Origin: DATLSM01 sp963722965
GTDB lineage: Bacteria; Actinomycetota; Thermoleophilia; Solirubrobacterales; 70-9
NCBI GenBank assembly: GCA_963722965.1
Contig: CAVROX010000013.1
Coordinates: 62,001 to 126,000 of the forward strand
Direction of reading: 5' to 3'
DNA: 64,000 bases
Each line of letters begins with the position of its first letter. The stretch's first letter is position 1. A model generated the notes under the pieces. That model did no database searches and was not told where the DNA came from. It saw only the letters and a list, made by a program, of their open reading frames with translations. This document shows positions 9,016 through 16,201 of this stretch, piece by piece. A program made the translations under genes and the position numbers.

Positions 9016-10001
9016 AGCGCCTCGGCCTCAGTCAGGGTCACGTCGGTGTCCTTCAACCTTCCCCGGCCGACGATGATCCGGGCGATCACGTTGACGATCA
9101 CCGCGAGGGCCAAAAGGATCACCCCGAGGTAGGCGAGCGAGCTCCTTTGCAGTTCTGAGGGCGCCCCTATGAACTGGGAGGCGATCTGCGCCGCCAGCGT
9201 CCCGCCGGTGTGAAAGAGGGAGACGTTGATCGCGCTCGCCCCACCGATCACCTGCGCCACCGCGATCGCCTCACCGATCGCGCGACCAAGGCCGAGGATG
9301 GTCGCGCCGACGATGGCGGCGCGTGAGGAGGGAAGCACGACCTGGCGGACCATCTCCCAGCGGGTGGCGCCGAGCGCATAGGAGCCCTCCTTGAGGTCCC
9401 CGGGCACCGTCTCGAAGACCTCCCGGGTAACGCTGGTGATGATCGGAGTGATCATGATCGTGAGGATGAACGCGGCGGTGAGGTAACCGAAGGCCGACGG
9501 TTCACCGCTGAAGATGGGAAGGAACCCGAGCACGCTCTTTAGCGCCGGCTCGATCGTCTCGTGCATAACCGGGCCGAGCACGAGGATCCCCCAGAGGCCG
9601 AGAATGACGCTGGGGATCGCCGCCAGCATGTCGACCAGGGTCGCCAACGGACGCCTCAGCCGCCCCGAGGCCAGCTCGGTCAGATAGATCGAGATCGCGA
9701 TCGAGAGCGGCGCCGCAAACAGCAGTGCGATCGCCGAGGTGATCACGGTCCCGTAGAGGAAGGGAGCGGCGCCGAAGCGTTCGGCGACGGGGTTCCAGTC
9801 GTTGGTGGTGATGAAGCCGATGCCGAACTTCGAGATCGCCGGCCCGGCGAGGTGGACCGTCTCATAGACGATCCCCGCGATCGCCGCCACGGCGACCGCC
9901 GCCGCCAGCGCGGAGAGGCCCAGCAGCAGCGGGTCGCCGATGCGATCTTTGAGGTTGCGCCGAGCCCGCAGAACCGGGGTGCGGAGGGCTCCTGCCTCCA
10001 T
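9012..10001 (-). CDS. pstC: Phosphate ABC transporter permease PstC
   Basis: Permease of 329 residues and partner of PstA. It begins with a basic cytoplasmic segment (RARRNLKDRIGDP), followed by the first membrane helix and a long periplasmic loop mentioning FITTNDWNPVAERFG, typical of PstC. The EAA loop is PGDLKEGSYALGATRWEMV, and GLGRAIGEAIAVAQVIGG is the conserved PstC helix. It lies three bases downstream of pstS and overlaps pstA by ATGA. Expected in the cytoplasmic membrane and co-transcribed from the pstS promoter. Confidence 0.95.
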   Translation of the reverse strand: MEAGALRTPVLRARRNLKDRIGDPLLLGLSALAAAVAVAAIAGIVYETVHLAGPAISKFGIGFITTNDWNPVAERFGAAPFLYGTVITSAIALLFAAPLSIAISIYLTELASGRLRRPLATLVDMLAAIPSVILGLWGILVLGPVMHETIEPALKSVLGFLPIFSGEPSAFGYLTAAFILTIMITPIITSVTREVFETVPGDLKEGSYALGATRWEMVRQVVLPSSRAAIVGATILGLGRAIGEAIAVAQVIGGASAINVSLFHTGGTLAAQIASQFIGAPSELQRSSLAYLGVILLALAVIVNVIARIIVGRGRLKDTDVTLTEAEAL

Positions 10002-10004
10002 CGT

Positions 10005-11051
10005 CTAGCTGCCGATTTTGGCGATCGCCTTTTTATCGGCGGCGACGACCTGTGGCGGCAGCGGCGCGAAGTCAAGCGGCGGCCCGTATTCCTGGCCGGG
10101 GCCGATCGCATAGGTGATGAACTTCTGCAGCGCACCCGCCTTGGAGGAAGTGAGCGGCACGATCACGTAGGTGTAGGTCGAGATCGGGTATGCGCCCTTG
10201 GCCGATGGGGGCAGGTCGGCGAGTGAGATTGAGTTGTCCTTGTTGATCGTCTTCACCGCGCTCGCCGCGGCTTCGACGCTCTTTACCCCCGGGAGCGGGA
10301 AGTTGCCGGCCGAGTTTTCGACCAGCGGCATGCTGAGCTTGTTGGAGAGCGCGTAGGCGAGACCGACGTAACCAATCGCCCCGTCGGTCTGGGAGATCGC
10401 GGCCGAGACCCCGTCGTTGCCTTCGGCGCCGGTGCCTTCCGGGAACTTGACGCTGGTCGAGGTGCCGACCTTCGACTTGAATTCGGGGTCGATCGTCGAG
10501 AGGTAGTTGGTGAACGCGTAGGTATCGCCGCTGCCGTCGCTGCGGTAGATCGGGCTGATCTTGGTGCTCGGCAGGCTGGCGCCCGGATTGAGCTTGGCGA
10601 TCGCCGGGTCGTTCCAGCTGGTGATCTTGCCGAGGTAGATCTCGGCCAGGACCGTGCCGCTCAGTTTCAGGTTCTTCGGCGCGCCCTTGAGGTTGTAGGC
10701 GGGCACCGTGCCGCTCAGCGCCCAGGGGATCTGCTCGACGCCGTTTGCTTCCTTGAACTGGTCGGCAGTGAGCGGCGCGTCGGAGGCGCCGAAGTCAACC
10801 GTGCGGGAGGTGATCTGGGCGATCCCGCCGCCGCTGCCGATCGCCCCGTAGGTGACCGTTTCTTTCGTCTTCGCGGCATAGCCCGACTGCCACTTGGACA
10901 TCAGCGGCGCGACCAGGGTGCTGCCGGCGCCAACCAGGGGCGAGCCGGGCGAGCTTGTGCTGCCGGTGCTGCTTGAAGATGAGCTGCCGCAGGCGCTGAT
11001 TCCGATCGTGAGCGCGGCTAGGGCGCCAACGCTGAGAACTCTCCTGGTCAC
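10005..11051 (-). CDS. pstS: Phosphate-binding lipoprotein PstS
   Basis: Extracellular phosphate-binding component of 348 residues. The N-terminus MTRRVLSVGALAALTIGISAC is a lipoprotein signal with lipobox ISAC at about residues 18-21, followed by a Ser/Gly/Thr linker. The binding domain opens PLVGAGSTLVAPLM. Phosphate-contact motifs are visible: GAIGSGGGIAQI, DFGASDAPLT, YRSDGSGDTYAFTNYL. PstS captures orthophosphate at the cell surface and delivers it to PstCA. It is the first gene of the pstSCAB-phoU unit and is preceded by a Pho-like repeat array at 11114-11152. Confidence 0.96.
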   Translation of the reverse strand: MTRRVLSVGALAALTIGISACGSSSSSSTGSTSSPGSPLVGAGSTLVAPLMSKWQSGYAAKTKETVTYGAIGSGGGIAQITSRTVDFGASDAPLTADQFKEANGVEQIPWALSGTVPAYNLKGAPKNLKLSGTVLAEIYLGKITSWNDPAIAKLNPGASLPSTKISPIYRSDGSGDTYAFTNYLSTIDPEFKSKVGTSTSVKFPEGTGAEGNDGVSAAISQTDGAIGYVGLAYALSNKLSMPLVENSAGNFPLPGVKSVEAAASAVKTINKDNSISLADLPPSAKGAYPISTYTYVIVPLTSSKAGALQKFITYAIGPGQEYGPPLDFAPLPPQVVAADKKAIAKIGS

Positions 11052-11113
11052 GGCGATTCTCCTTACCTAGAGGGCCATCCACCGACCACGCTCCCAGCCC
11101 TGCCCGCACAGCG

Positions 11114-11152
11114 TGTTATTCGGCTGTATCGAACATGTAAAAGATATGTAAC
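11114..11152 (-). promoter_or_regulatory. Pho-box-like array upstream of pstS
   Basis: On the plus strand TGTTAT (11114), TGTATC (11125), TGTAAA (11136) and TGTAAC (11147) are spaced exactly 11 bases apart. On the sense (minus) strand the two best units read TTTACA and GTTACA. The array starts about 60 bases upstream of the pstS ATG and ends before the regulator gene at 11188. The unit and period match PhoB/PhoP direct-repeat operators. Repeats are seen; the regulator is inferred. Confidence 0.6.
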
Positions 11153-11187
11153 TGAGGGAGCGGTGCCGACCGGAGCGCTGGGCGGCA

Positions 11188-11517
11188 TCAGCCATCCGGG
11201 GAGAAGCGGTACCCGATCCCGTTATGGGTGTGGATCAGGCACGTCTCCGGCAACGCCTCGCCGAGCTTTGCGCGAAGGCGGCTGACGTAGACGTCGACCG
11301 AGCGATCGGCGTGGCGGGGATGGCGGCCCCAGACCTCCTCGTAGAGCTCCTCCCGAGTCATGATCCGCTGCGGGTGGGCCGCGAGCGTGACCAGCAGCTG
11401 CAGCTCGCGCATGGTGAGGCTGAGCGGGCGTCCATCGACCAGCGCCGCGTGCTCATCGGGGCGGATCTCCAGACGCTCGGCCGCCTGCCGCTGTGGGCTC
11501 CCGTTGTTACCCGCCAT
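11188..11517 (-). CDS. Receiver-less OmpR/PhoB-type winged-helix DNA-binding protein
   Basis: Only 109 residues, and essentially a single trans_reg_C winged helix: LEIRPDEHAALVDGRPLSLT, then MRELQLLVTLAAHPQRIMTREELYEEVW, recognition region DRSVDVYVSRLRAKLGE, and wing IHTHNGIGYRF. No receiver domain is encoded upstream in any frame; the preceding 77 bases contain a Pho-like repeat array instead. It therefore cannot be phosphorylated in the usual way and may act constitutively, compete with, or dimerise with the full-length regulator next door. Its position between that regulator and pstS suggests control of the pst genes (inference). The chain is complete, not truncated: it has its own start and a normal stop. 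Confidence 0.85.
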   Translation of the reverse strand: MAGNNGSPQRQAAERLEIRPDEHAALVDGRPLSLTMRELQLLVTLAAHPQRIMTREELYEEVWGRHPRHADRSVDVYVSRLRAKLGEALPETCLIHTHNGIGYRFSPDG

Positions 11518-11562
11518 TCACATCGAGGATGGCGGCAGATAGCGAAGCACCGGTTACCTCGG

Positions 11563-11590
11563 CGTGAAGCAGTTGTGAACGAGTTGTGAA
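11563..11590 (-). promoter_or_regulatory. Pho-box-like array between the two regulator genes
   Basis: CGTGAA (11563), TGTGAA (11574) and TGTGAA (11585) on the plus strand follow an exact 11-base period; the sense strand reads TTCACA-AACTC-GTTCACA-like repeats. A fourth, degenerate unit (GGTTAC at 11552) continues the phase. The array lies between the stop of the response regulator (11595) and the start of the receiver-less regulator (11517), so it probably controls the latter. Unit and period match the array at 4690. Confidence 0.6.
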
Positions 11591-11594
11591 GCGC

Positions 11595-12380
11595 TCAGGC
11601 GGCAGAGAGCCGCTCGGCCTGTGGCGAGCGCTCCGCCGAGAGCGCTTGCGCAAGCGCCTCGCCGGTGAGTCCGGGCACCGGCTCAGGGTCAAAGCGGTAT
11701 CCGACCCCGAAGTGGGTGTGGATGTAGCTCCAGCTCGGCGAGCGTCGCTCGAGCTTTTGGCGGAGCTTGCGGATAAAGACGTCGACCGAGCGGTCACCGT
11801 GGGCCATCGCGTATCCCCAGACCCGCTGGTAGATCGTCTCGCGCTCGAGCACCTGGCCCTTTGCCTCGGCCAGCAGATGCAGCAGCTCGAACTCCCGGCG
11901 GGTGAGGTCGAGGCTGCTGTCGCTGACGAAAGCCTGGAACTGGTCGGCGCGGATCTCCAGCTCGCCGGCGATCAGCGGGCCGGCCTCGGCTTGGGATTGA
12001 CTGCGTCGGCGCCGGCGCGAGACCGCCTCAATCCGGGCCATCGCCTCCTCGGGGTGGCAGGGCTTGGTGATCCAGTCATCCACACCAAGGCGCAGGCCCC
12101 GCACCCGTTGAGCCACCGTTGAGCGGCCGGTGCAGACGAGGACCCCGAGGTCGGGAAGCAAGCCGCAGACCCGCTCGAGGTAGGTCCAGCCTTCCTCGCC
12201 CAGCACGGAGGGGTCAAGCAGCAGGGCGTTCAGCTTCATTGCCACCAGCTCCTCGGGGGGGACGGCGCCGGCCACCTGTCGCAGCTGCCAGCCGGCGATC
12301 TCGGTGCGCTTGGAGAGCACCGTCACAAAGCCGCTGTCGGTGTCGATAACCGCGAGCCTGATGGTCTGCTGTGAGTTCAA
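11595..12380 (-). CDS. OmpR/PhoB-family response regulator with atypical receiver
   Basis: The product has 261 residues. An N-terminal receiver (about 1-120) is followed by a winged-helix domain (about 135-235) with LTRREFELLHLLAEAKGQVL, DRSVDVFIRKLRQKLE and IHTHFGVGYRF. In the receiver the phospho-acceptor Asp (ALLLDPSVL), the Thr (VCTGRS) and the Lys (WITKPCHPEE) are present. The Mg-binding acidic pair, usually ED or DD, reads IDTD, so one acid appears replaced by Thr. It is probably the PhoB/PhoP-like activator of the adjacent pst genes, by position. No histidine kinase gene lies in the window, so its partner must be encoded elsewhere. A short Ala/Glu-rich tail extends past the DNA-binding domain. 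Confidence 0.88.
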   Translation of the reverse strand: MNSQQTIRLAVIDTDSGFVTVLSKRTEIAGWQLRQVAGAVPPEELVAMKLNALLLDPSVLGEEGWTYLERVCGLLPDLGVLVCTGRSTVAQRVRGLRLGVDDWITKPCHPEEAMARIEAVSRRRRRSQSQAEAGPLIAGELEIRADQFQAFVSDSSLDLTRREFELLHLLAEAKGQVLERETIYQRVWGYAMAHGDRSVDVFIRKLRQKLERRSPSWSYIHTHFGVGYRFDPEPVPGLTGEALAQALSAERSPQAERLSAA

Positions 12381-12486
12381 GTTGGCGGTGCCGATTCGGG
12401 ATTCAGAGCAACAGCTCGTTTGGCTGCTTTCTGAGTGGCCGATTCTATGCGTCGGTGAGGACGGGCGCCTGCCGGAATCCTAGCGG

Positions 12487-12503
12487 CTCACAGGATTTTC
12501 ACA
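12487..12503 (+). promoter_or_regulatory. Two-unit Pho-box-like repeat upstream of small membrane protein
   Basis: CTCACA (12487) and TTCACA (12498) stand 11 bases apart on the plus strand, the sense strand of the small gene at 12569. It is the same unit and period as the three arrays on the minus strand and again in sense orientation. There are only two units, so support is weaker. Confidence 0.4.
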
Positions 12504-12568
12504 CCTCAAAGCGCCCAAATTGCGGGAAGCCGGGCGATCGCGGGAGCGCTTGCGCTAGATTGACGCCC

Positions 12569-12808
12569 GTGAAGCGCGCGCTCGCCCTCTTCCTTGCCGC
12601 CTGCTCGATCCTGCTCGTTGCCGCGCCGGCGGCCCTGGCCGCGGACGGCGTTGGCCTGGCGGGACCGGCCACCGACAAGACGGTCACCTTCTTTTGCTTT
12701 GGCTTGATCATCTTCTTCGCCGTGCTTGTGATCGTAATGTCGTTGATCCAGGGCAGGCTGGAGAAGCGCAAAGAACGGCGTCGCTATGACCTCGAACGCT
12801 ACGGCTGA
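12569..12808 (+). CDS. Small membrane protein of unknown function
   Basis: The product has 79 residues, starting at GTG 12569 (MKRALALFLAACSILLV). An N-terminal signal peptide or first helix ends near AALAADG. A single strong membrane helix follows (about residues 38-60, FFCFGLIIFFAVLVIVMSL), then a very basic cytoplasmic tail rich in Arg/Lys (RLEKRKERRRYDLERYG). I do not recognise a family. It is divergent from the response regulator gene and convergent with the HD gene six bases downstream. Two TTCACA-type units lie about 66 bases upstream. The short leader and lack of a clear ribosome-binding site suggest weak or leaderless translation. Confidence 0.7.
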   Translation: MKRALALFLAACSILLVAAPAALAADGVGLAGPATDKTVTFFCFGLIIFFAVLVIVMSLIQGRLEKRKERRRYDLERYG

Positions 12809-12813
12809 GGCCC

Positions 12814-13662
12814 TCAGCTCAGCCTGAAGCCGCTCAGCAGACGCTTCTCGCTCTCGCCCTCGATCTCCGCCACGACTTCGATCCGACCCTCCAGCGGGGT
12901 GCCGCGGATCTTCGTCGCCAACAGGTCGTCGACCTGGAAAATTCCGGCCGAGTTATTGAGTTCGATCTCGATCCGCACGGGCCGCTCCTGCCCTGCCTCG
13001 ATCCGCACCGCGTCGACCGCCGCGGCGGAGATCGAGTGGATCCCCTCCTGGCCGGCCTCGATCGGGAGCCGGGTGCGCCCCTGGGCCATGTCGAGCGCGT
13101 CGGCGACCCGGACCACCCCGGCCTCGACCGTGTAGGGCTCCCCGCGGCGGCGGTGACCGATGATCGCGTGGAGGATCTCCGAGGCGACGATCGTGCGCTG
13201 GGGCTCTTTATAGGAGCTGGCGAGGAGGCGATCGAGGGCGCCGGCGGCGAGGAAGAGGCTGTAGGTCTCGTGGTCGGCGCGGTGGATCGACATGCCGACG
13301 TCGTGCAGGAGGGCGCCCCCGGCGACGATCACCTCGGCGTCGCGCGGGCTCATCCCGTGGTCGGCGACGATCGCCGGCTCGACCCCGGCTTTGAGCAGGA
13401 GGCGGAGGAGGCGAAGGGAGATGTTGAGGACGATCTGCATGTGGACCCACGAGTGATCCGACATCCCCAATCGCTCGGCGTGGACCTGGGACATGTACCA
13501 CCAGGTCCGCACCTGCTCGTCCTCGTTGACCGCCTCAAGGAACCCCTCGAGCTTGCGGTTGCCGCGGGTCGGGGCGCGGACGCGGGCCTCGGCCACCGCC
13601 TCGCGCGGCGGCTTGCGGCTCGGCCCATGAGGGTCGGGGGTGGGAACGCGCTCGCCGCTCAT
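12814..13662 (-). CDS. HD-domain phosphohydrolase-like protein
   Basis: The product has 282 residues. An unusual Pro/Arg-rich start (to about residue 45) precedes an HD domain. His at HSWVHMQIV, the HD pair in GGALLHDVGMSIHRADHE, a further His in ILHAIIGHRRRGEP and Asp in VVRVADALDMAQG together form the metal-binding set of HD hydrolases. A C-terminal mixed domain (about 200-282) has no recognised family. HD enzymes hydrolyse phosphate esters of nucleotides or cyclic nucleotides; the substrate here cannot be told. It stands alone on the minus strand between the small membrane gene and the Rpf-like gene. Confidence 0.82.
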   Translation of the reverse strand: MSGERVPTPDPHGPSRKPPREAVAEARVRAPTRGNRKLEGFLEAVNEDEQVRTWWYMSQVHAERLGMSDHSWVHMQIVLNISLRLLRLLLKAGVEPAIVADHGMSPRDAEVIVAGGALLHDVGMSIHRADHETYSLFLAAGALDRLLASSYKEPQRTIVASEILHAIIGHRRRGEPYTVEAGVVRVADALDMAQGRTRLPIEAGQEGIHSISAAAVDAVRIEAGQERPVRIEIELNNSAGIFQVDDLLATKIRGTPLEGRIEVVAEIEGESEKRLLSGFRLS

Positions 13663-13725
13663 CGCGCGCTCATCGTCGCAGCCAGGGCGGCGGGGAGGGC
13701 CGTGGATCGCCCTCCCCGCCGCGGC

Positions 13726-14211
13726 TCAGCCGCAGACGGGCCAGGGGCTTGGGCCCGAGCGCGCGTACAGCAGCGCGGCGCGGTAGGTCTGTTCGGCGGG
13801 CGAGGCCGCCGCCGGGTCACCGCTGCCGCCAACCGAGGCCCAGGTGCCGTAATCGAACTGGTAAAGGCCGCGGTAGGTGCCGCCGGCTGAGACCGCGCGC
13901 GGGTTGCCGCCGGACTCACAGGCGGCGATCGCTTCAAGGGTGGAGAGATTGACGCCAGCGGGAAGCTGGGTCGGGCCCAACCGATCCCGCGCCCGCAACC
14001 TCGCGCGGCGTTCTGCGCGGAGCCGCCCCGCCTCGCTGTGGACCTCCCGTTCAAACTGTGCGACCGGGCGCTGGAGCGCGTTCGCCTGCGCGGGCCGGTA
14101 GTCGGGGAGCGCGACCCGCGCAGCGGGGCCGCCGCCCGCGGCGAGGGCGGCGGCCGGAGAGGCGATGATCGCGATCAGGGCAGGGACAAAATATGTGCGT
14201 TTTGTGAGCAA
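13726..14211 (-). CDS. Secreted Rpf-like transglycosylase
   Basis: The product has 161 residues with a signal peptide (TTG start, basic residues, then FVPALIAIIASPAAALAAGG). A helical middle (about 45-95, rich in Arg and Glu) leads to a resuscitation-promoting-factor/transglycosylase-like domain: LEAIAACESGGNPRAVSAGG with the catalytic Glu in ACESGG, YRGLYQFDYGTWASVGG, and AEQTYRAALLYARSGPSPWPVC. Such enzymes cleave peptidoglycan glycan strands and can stimulate regrowth of dormant actinobacteria. The gene is monocistronic; its upstream region holds the long palindrome at 14309-14354 and a small TTGTGC/GCACAA inverted repeat at 14291-14304. Confidence 0.85.
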   Translation of the reverse strand: MLTKRTYFVPALIAIIASPAAALAAGGGPAARVALPDYRPAQANALQRPVAQFEREVHSEAGRLRAERRARLRARDRLGPTQLPAGVNLSTLEAIAACESGGNPRAVSAGGTYRGLYQFDYGTWASVGGSGDPAAASPAEQTYRAALLYARSGPSPWPVCG

Positions 14212-14308
14212 GCGCGGGACCCTGCACCGATCGCCGCCACAAAAAGGTGACCGAGCTCACATACCGGCTCGCAAACGTGCCGATCCTCACTTGTGCAGGC
14301 ACAAACTG

Positions 14309-14354
14309 CGCCTGCCCTGCACGATCGCCTGAAGGCGATCGTGCAGGGCAGGCG
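14309..14354. repeat. Perfect 22-bp inverted repeat with 2-base spacer
   Basis: The left arm runs 14309-14330 and the right arm 14333-14354. The arms are exact reverse complements, separated only by GA; both contain CGATCG and GTGCAGGGCAGG or its complement. It sits between the divergent starts of the Rpf-like gene and purU, so it is not a normal terminator. It could form a cruciform or a very stable hairpin in either transcript. Confidence 0.9.
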
Positions 14355-14425
14355 GCGCCGATCCGGCGCAGCCGCCGCCTTCGCGAGATGATCTATCGAT
14401 CGCCGAGCGCCCCACATCACGCCTT

Positions 14426-15247
14426 TTGCTCGCCTGCCCGGACCGCCCGGGGCTGATCGCCGCGGTCAGCGGCTTCCTCGCCGAGGCGGGCCTCAACATC
14501 GTCGACGCCGACCAGCACTCCTCGGCCGAGGGCAGGCTGTTCATGCGGATGGTCTTTGAGCCGGCCCCCGCGCAACAGCGCGAGGCGCTGCGCCGACGCT
14601 TTGAGGCGGAGGTCGCCAGGCCGCTGTCGATGGAGTACCGCTTCGCCGAGTCAAGCGAGCCCAAGCGGGTCGCGATCATGGTCTCCCGCGAAGACCACTG
14701 CCTCTCTGACCTGCTCTGGCGCTGGCGCAGCGGCGAGCTTGGCGGCGAGGTCGTCACGGTGATCTCCAATCACCCCGACCACGCCGACCAGGTCAGCGCT
14801 CTGGGCCTGCCCTTCCACCACCTCCCGGTGGCGGCGGGCGGCAAGGAGGAGGCCGAGCGACGGGCGCTGGAGCTACTGGCGGGAATCGACCTGCTCGTCC
14901 TCGCCCGCTACATGCAGGTCCTCTCCCCCAGCTTCCTCGATGATCTTGGCGCGCCAGCGATCAACATCCACCACAGCTTCCTGCCCGCCTTCGTCGGTGC
15001 CGACCCCTACCGGCGGGCCCACGAACGCGGCGTCAAGTTGATCGGAGCCACCGCCCACTACGTCACCGAGGAGCTCGACGCCGGGCCGATCATCGACCAG
15101 GACGTGACGCGGGTCAGCCATCGCAACGAGGTTGAGGACCTGATGCGGATCGGCCGCGACATTGAGCGCCTGGTCCTCGCCCGCGCGGTCAGCGCCCATC
15201 TCGACGACCGCGTCCTCCTCGACGGCGCCAGCACCATCGTCTTCTGA
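14426..15247 (+). CDS. purU: Formyltetrahydrofolate deformylase
   Basis: PurU hydrolyses 10-formyl-THF to formate and THF, balancing one-carbon pools. It has an N-terminal ACT domain (LACPDRPGLIAAVSGFLAEAG, about 1-75) and a C-terminal formyltransferase-type domain with MVSREDHCLSDLLWRW, VISNHPDH, ARYMQVLS, NIHHSFLPAFVGADPY (catalytic His region) and GATAHYVTEELDAGPII. As read, the only in-frame start is TTG 14426, which cuts into the first ACT strand. An ATG at 14388 joins the frame perfectly if one C is removed from CCCC near 14412, so a single-base error near the start is likely. Complete otherwise. Confidence 0.92.
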   Translation: MLACPDRPGLIAAVSGFLAEAGLNIVDADQHSSAEGRLFMRMVFEPAPAQQREALRRRFEAEVARPLSMEYRFAESSEPKRVAIMVSREDHCLSDLLWRWRSGELGGEVVTVISNHPDHADQVSALGLPFHHLPVAAGGKEEAERRALELLAGIDLLVLARYMQVLSPSFLDDLGAPAINIHHSFLPAFVGADPYRRAHERGVKLIGATAHYVTEELDAGPIIDQDVTRVSHRNEVEDLMRIGRDIERLVLARAVSAHLDDRVLLDGASTIVF

Positions 15248-15256
15248 GACCGCTGC

Positions 15257-16201
15257 TCAGGCGGACAGGGCGCGGTCGCCGAGCGCCGCCCACATCCGTT
15301 CGAACTGGGGTCTTGGCCAGGTGAGGCGGCTGCCCGAGAGTGGGTCGTTGACGCTGACGCCGGCGGGGCCGACGCCGGTGAGCACGACCGCGTGCTCGCC
15401 GTAATTGGCGTGCACCGTGCGGCCGGATGGCGTCTGCCAGGTGGCGAAGGGGCCATTTGAGAGCGCCACCCAGGCCAACACCGGATGGCCGGCAAGCAGA
15501 GCCCGGTAGATCGCCGCCGGGCGATCTCCGCTGAGGTCCTCGAGGAGGACCCCGTGGCGGCGGGCGAGCGCCTGGATTGGACCCTGGTAGACGCCGAAGC
15601 CGCCGGCGGGCCCGCCCCCATCCGCCCGGCCGACGAAGCCAAGGCTCGGATCCCCCCAGATCTCCGAGCCGCTCGCCGAGACGATCGGGTCAAGTGGTCT
15701 GCTGTGGGCGACCTGCTGCTGCAGGGTGAGCTGGTCGACCCGCCTGCCCCGGTAGGCGAGGATCATCGCGAGGGCCGTCGCCTCGCAGTCATCGCGCAGC
15801 ACCTGCTTGATCAGTGGGACGCGGATGGCTGCCGCCACCGGACGCTCGCCCAGCGCGAGCGCCCCGCCGCCCTCGCGCACCGCCCGGTCCACCTCCCCAG
15901 CCAGCCCCTGACGTTGGACTTCGAACTCGATCTGGGCGGCGCCGCGGCGCACGGTCTGAGTCGCCGGAAGCAGGCCAACCAGCGCCGAGACTGCCGCCGG
16001 GCGCTGCAGGCCCTCGACGTGACGCTGCGCCAGGACCCGGCCGTCGAGGCTGACGCGGACAAACGCGGGCGGAGGGTGAGGGTGGGGTGAGTCCCCTCCC
16101 CCGCCCGAGACGGCGATCACCACCAGCGCCACAACCCCGCTCAGCGCCGCCAGAGCGAGGGCGCGACGGCGCCCTAGAGCACGACGGCGGCTGGCGCTCA
16201 T
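15257..16201 (-). CDS. Membrane-anchored C39-like cysteine peptidase
   Basis: The product has 314 residues, with ATG at 16201 overlapping the methyltransferase stop (ATGA). An N-terminal Arg-rich tail and one membrane helix (about 15-33, ALALAALSGVVALVVIAV) anchor it, followed by a Gly/Pro linker. The peptidase_C39_2 domain contains the putative catalytic Cys in LRDDCEATALAMILAY, His in YGEHAVVLTGVG, and Asn/Asp in VSVNDPLSG. Proteins of this type cleave peptides outside the membrane and are not linked to bacteriocin exporters. No substrate gene is apparent. Its coupling to a SAM methyltransferase is unexplained. Confidence 0.8.
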   Translation of the reverse strand: MSASRRRALGRRRALALAALSGVVALVVIAVSGGGGDSPHPHPPPAFVRVSLDGRVLAQRHVEGLQRPAAVSALVGLLPATQTVRRGAAQIEFEVQRQGLAGEVDRAVREGGGALALGERPVAAAIRVPLIKQVLRDDCEATALAMILAYRGRRVDQLTLQQQVAHSRPLDPIVSASGSEIWGDPSLGFVGRADGGGPAGGFGVYQGPIQALARRHGVLLEDLSGDRPAAIYRALLAGHPVLAWVALSNGPFATWQTPSGRTVHANYGEHAVVLTGVGPAGVSVNDPLSGSRLTWPRPQFERMWAALGDRALSA

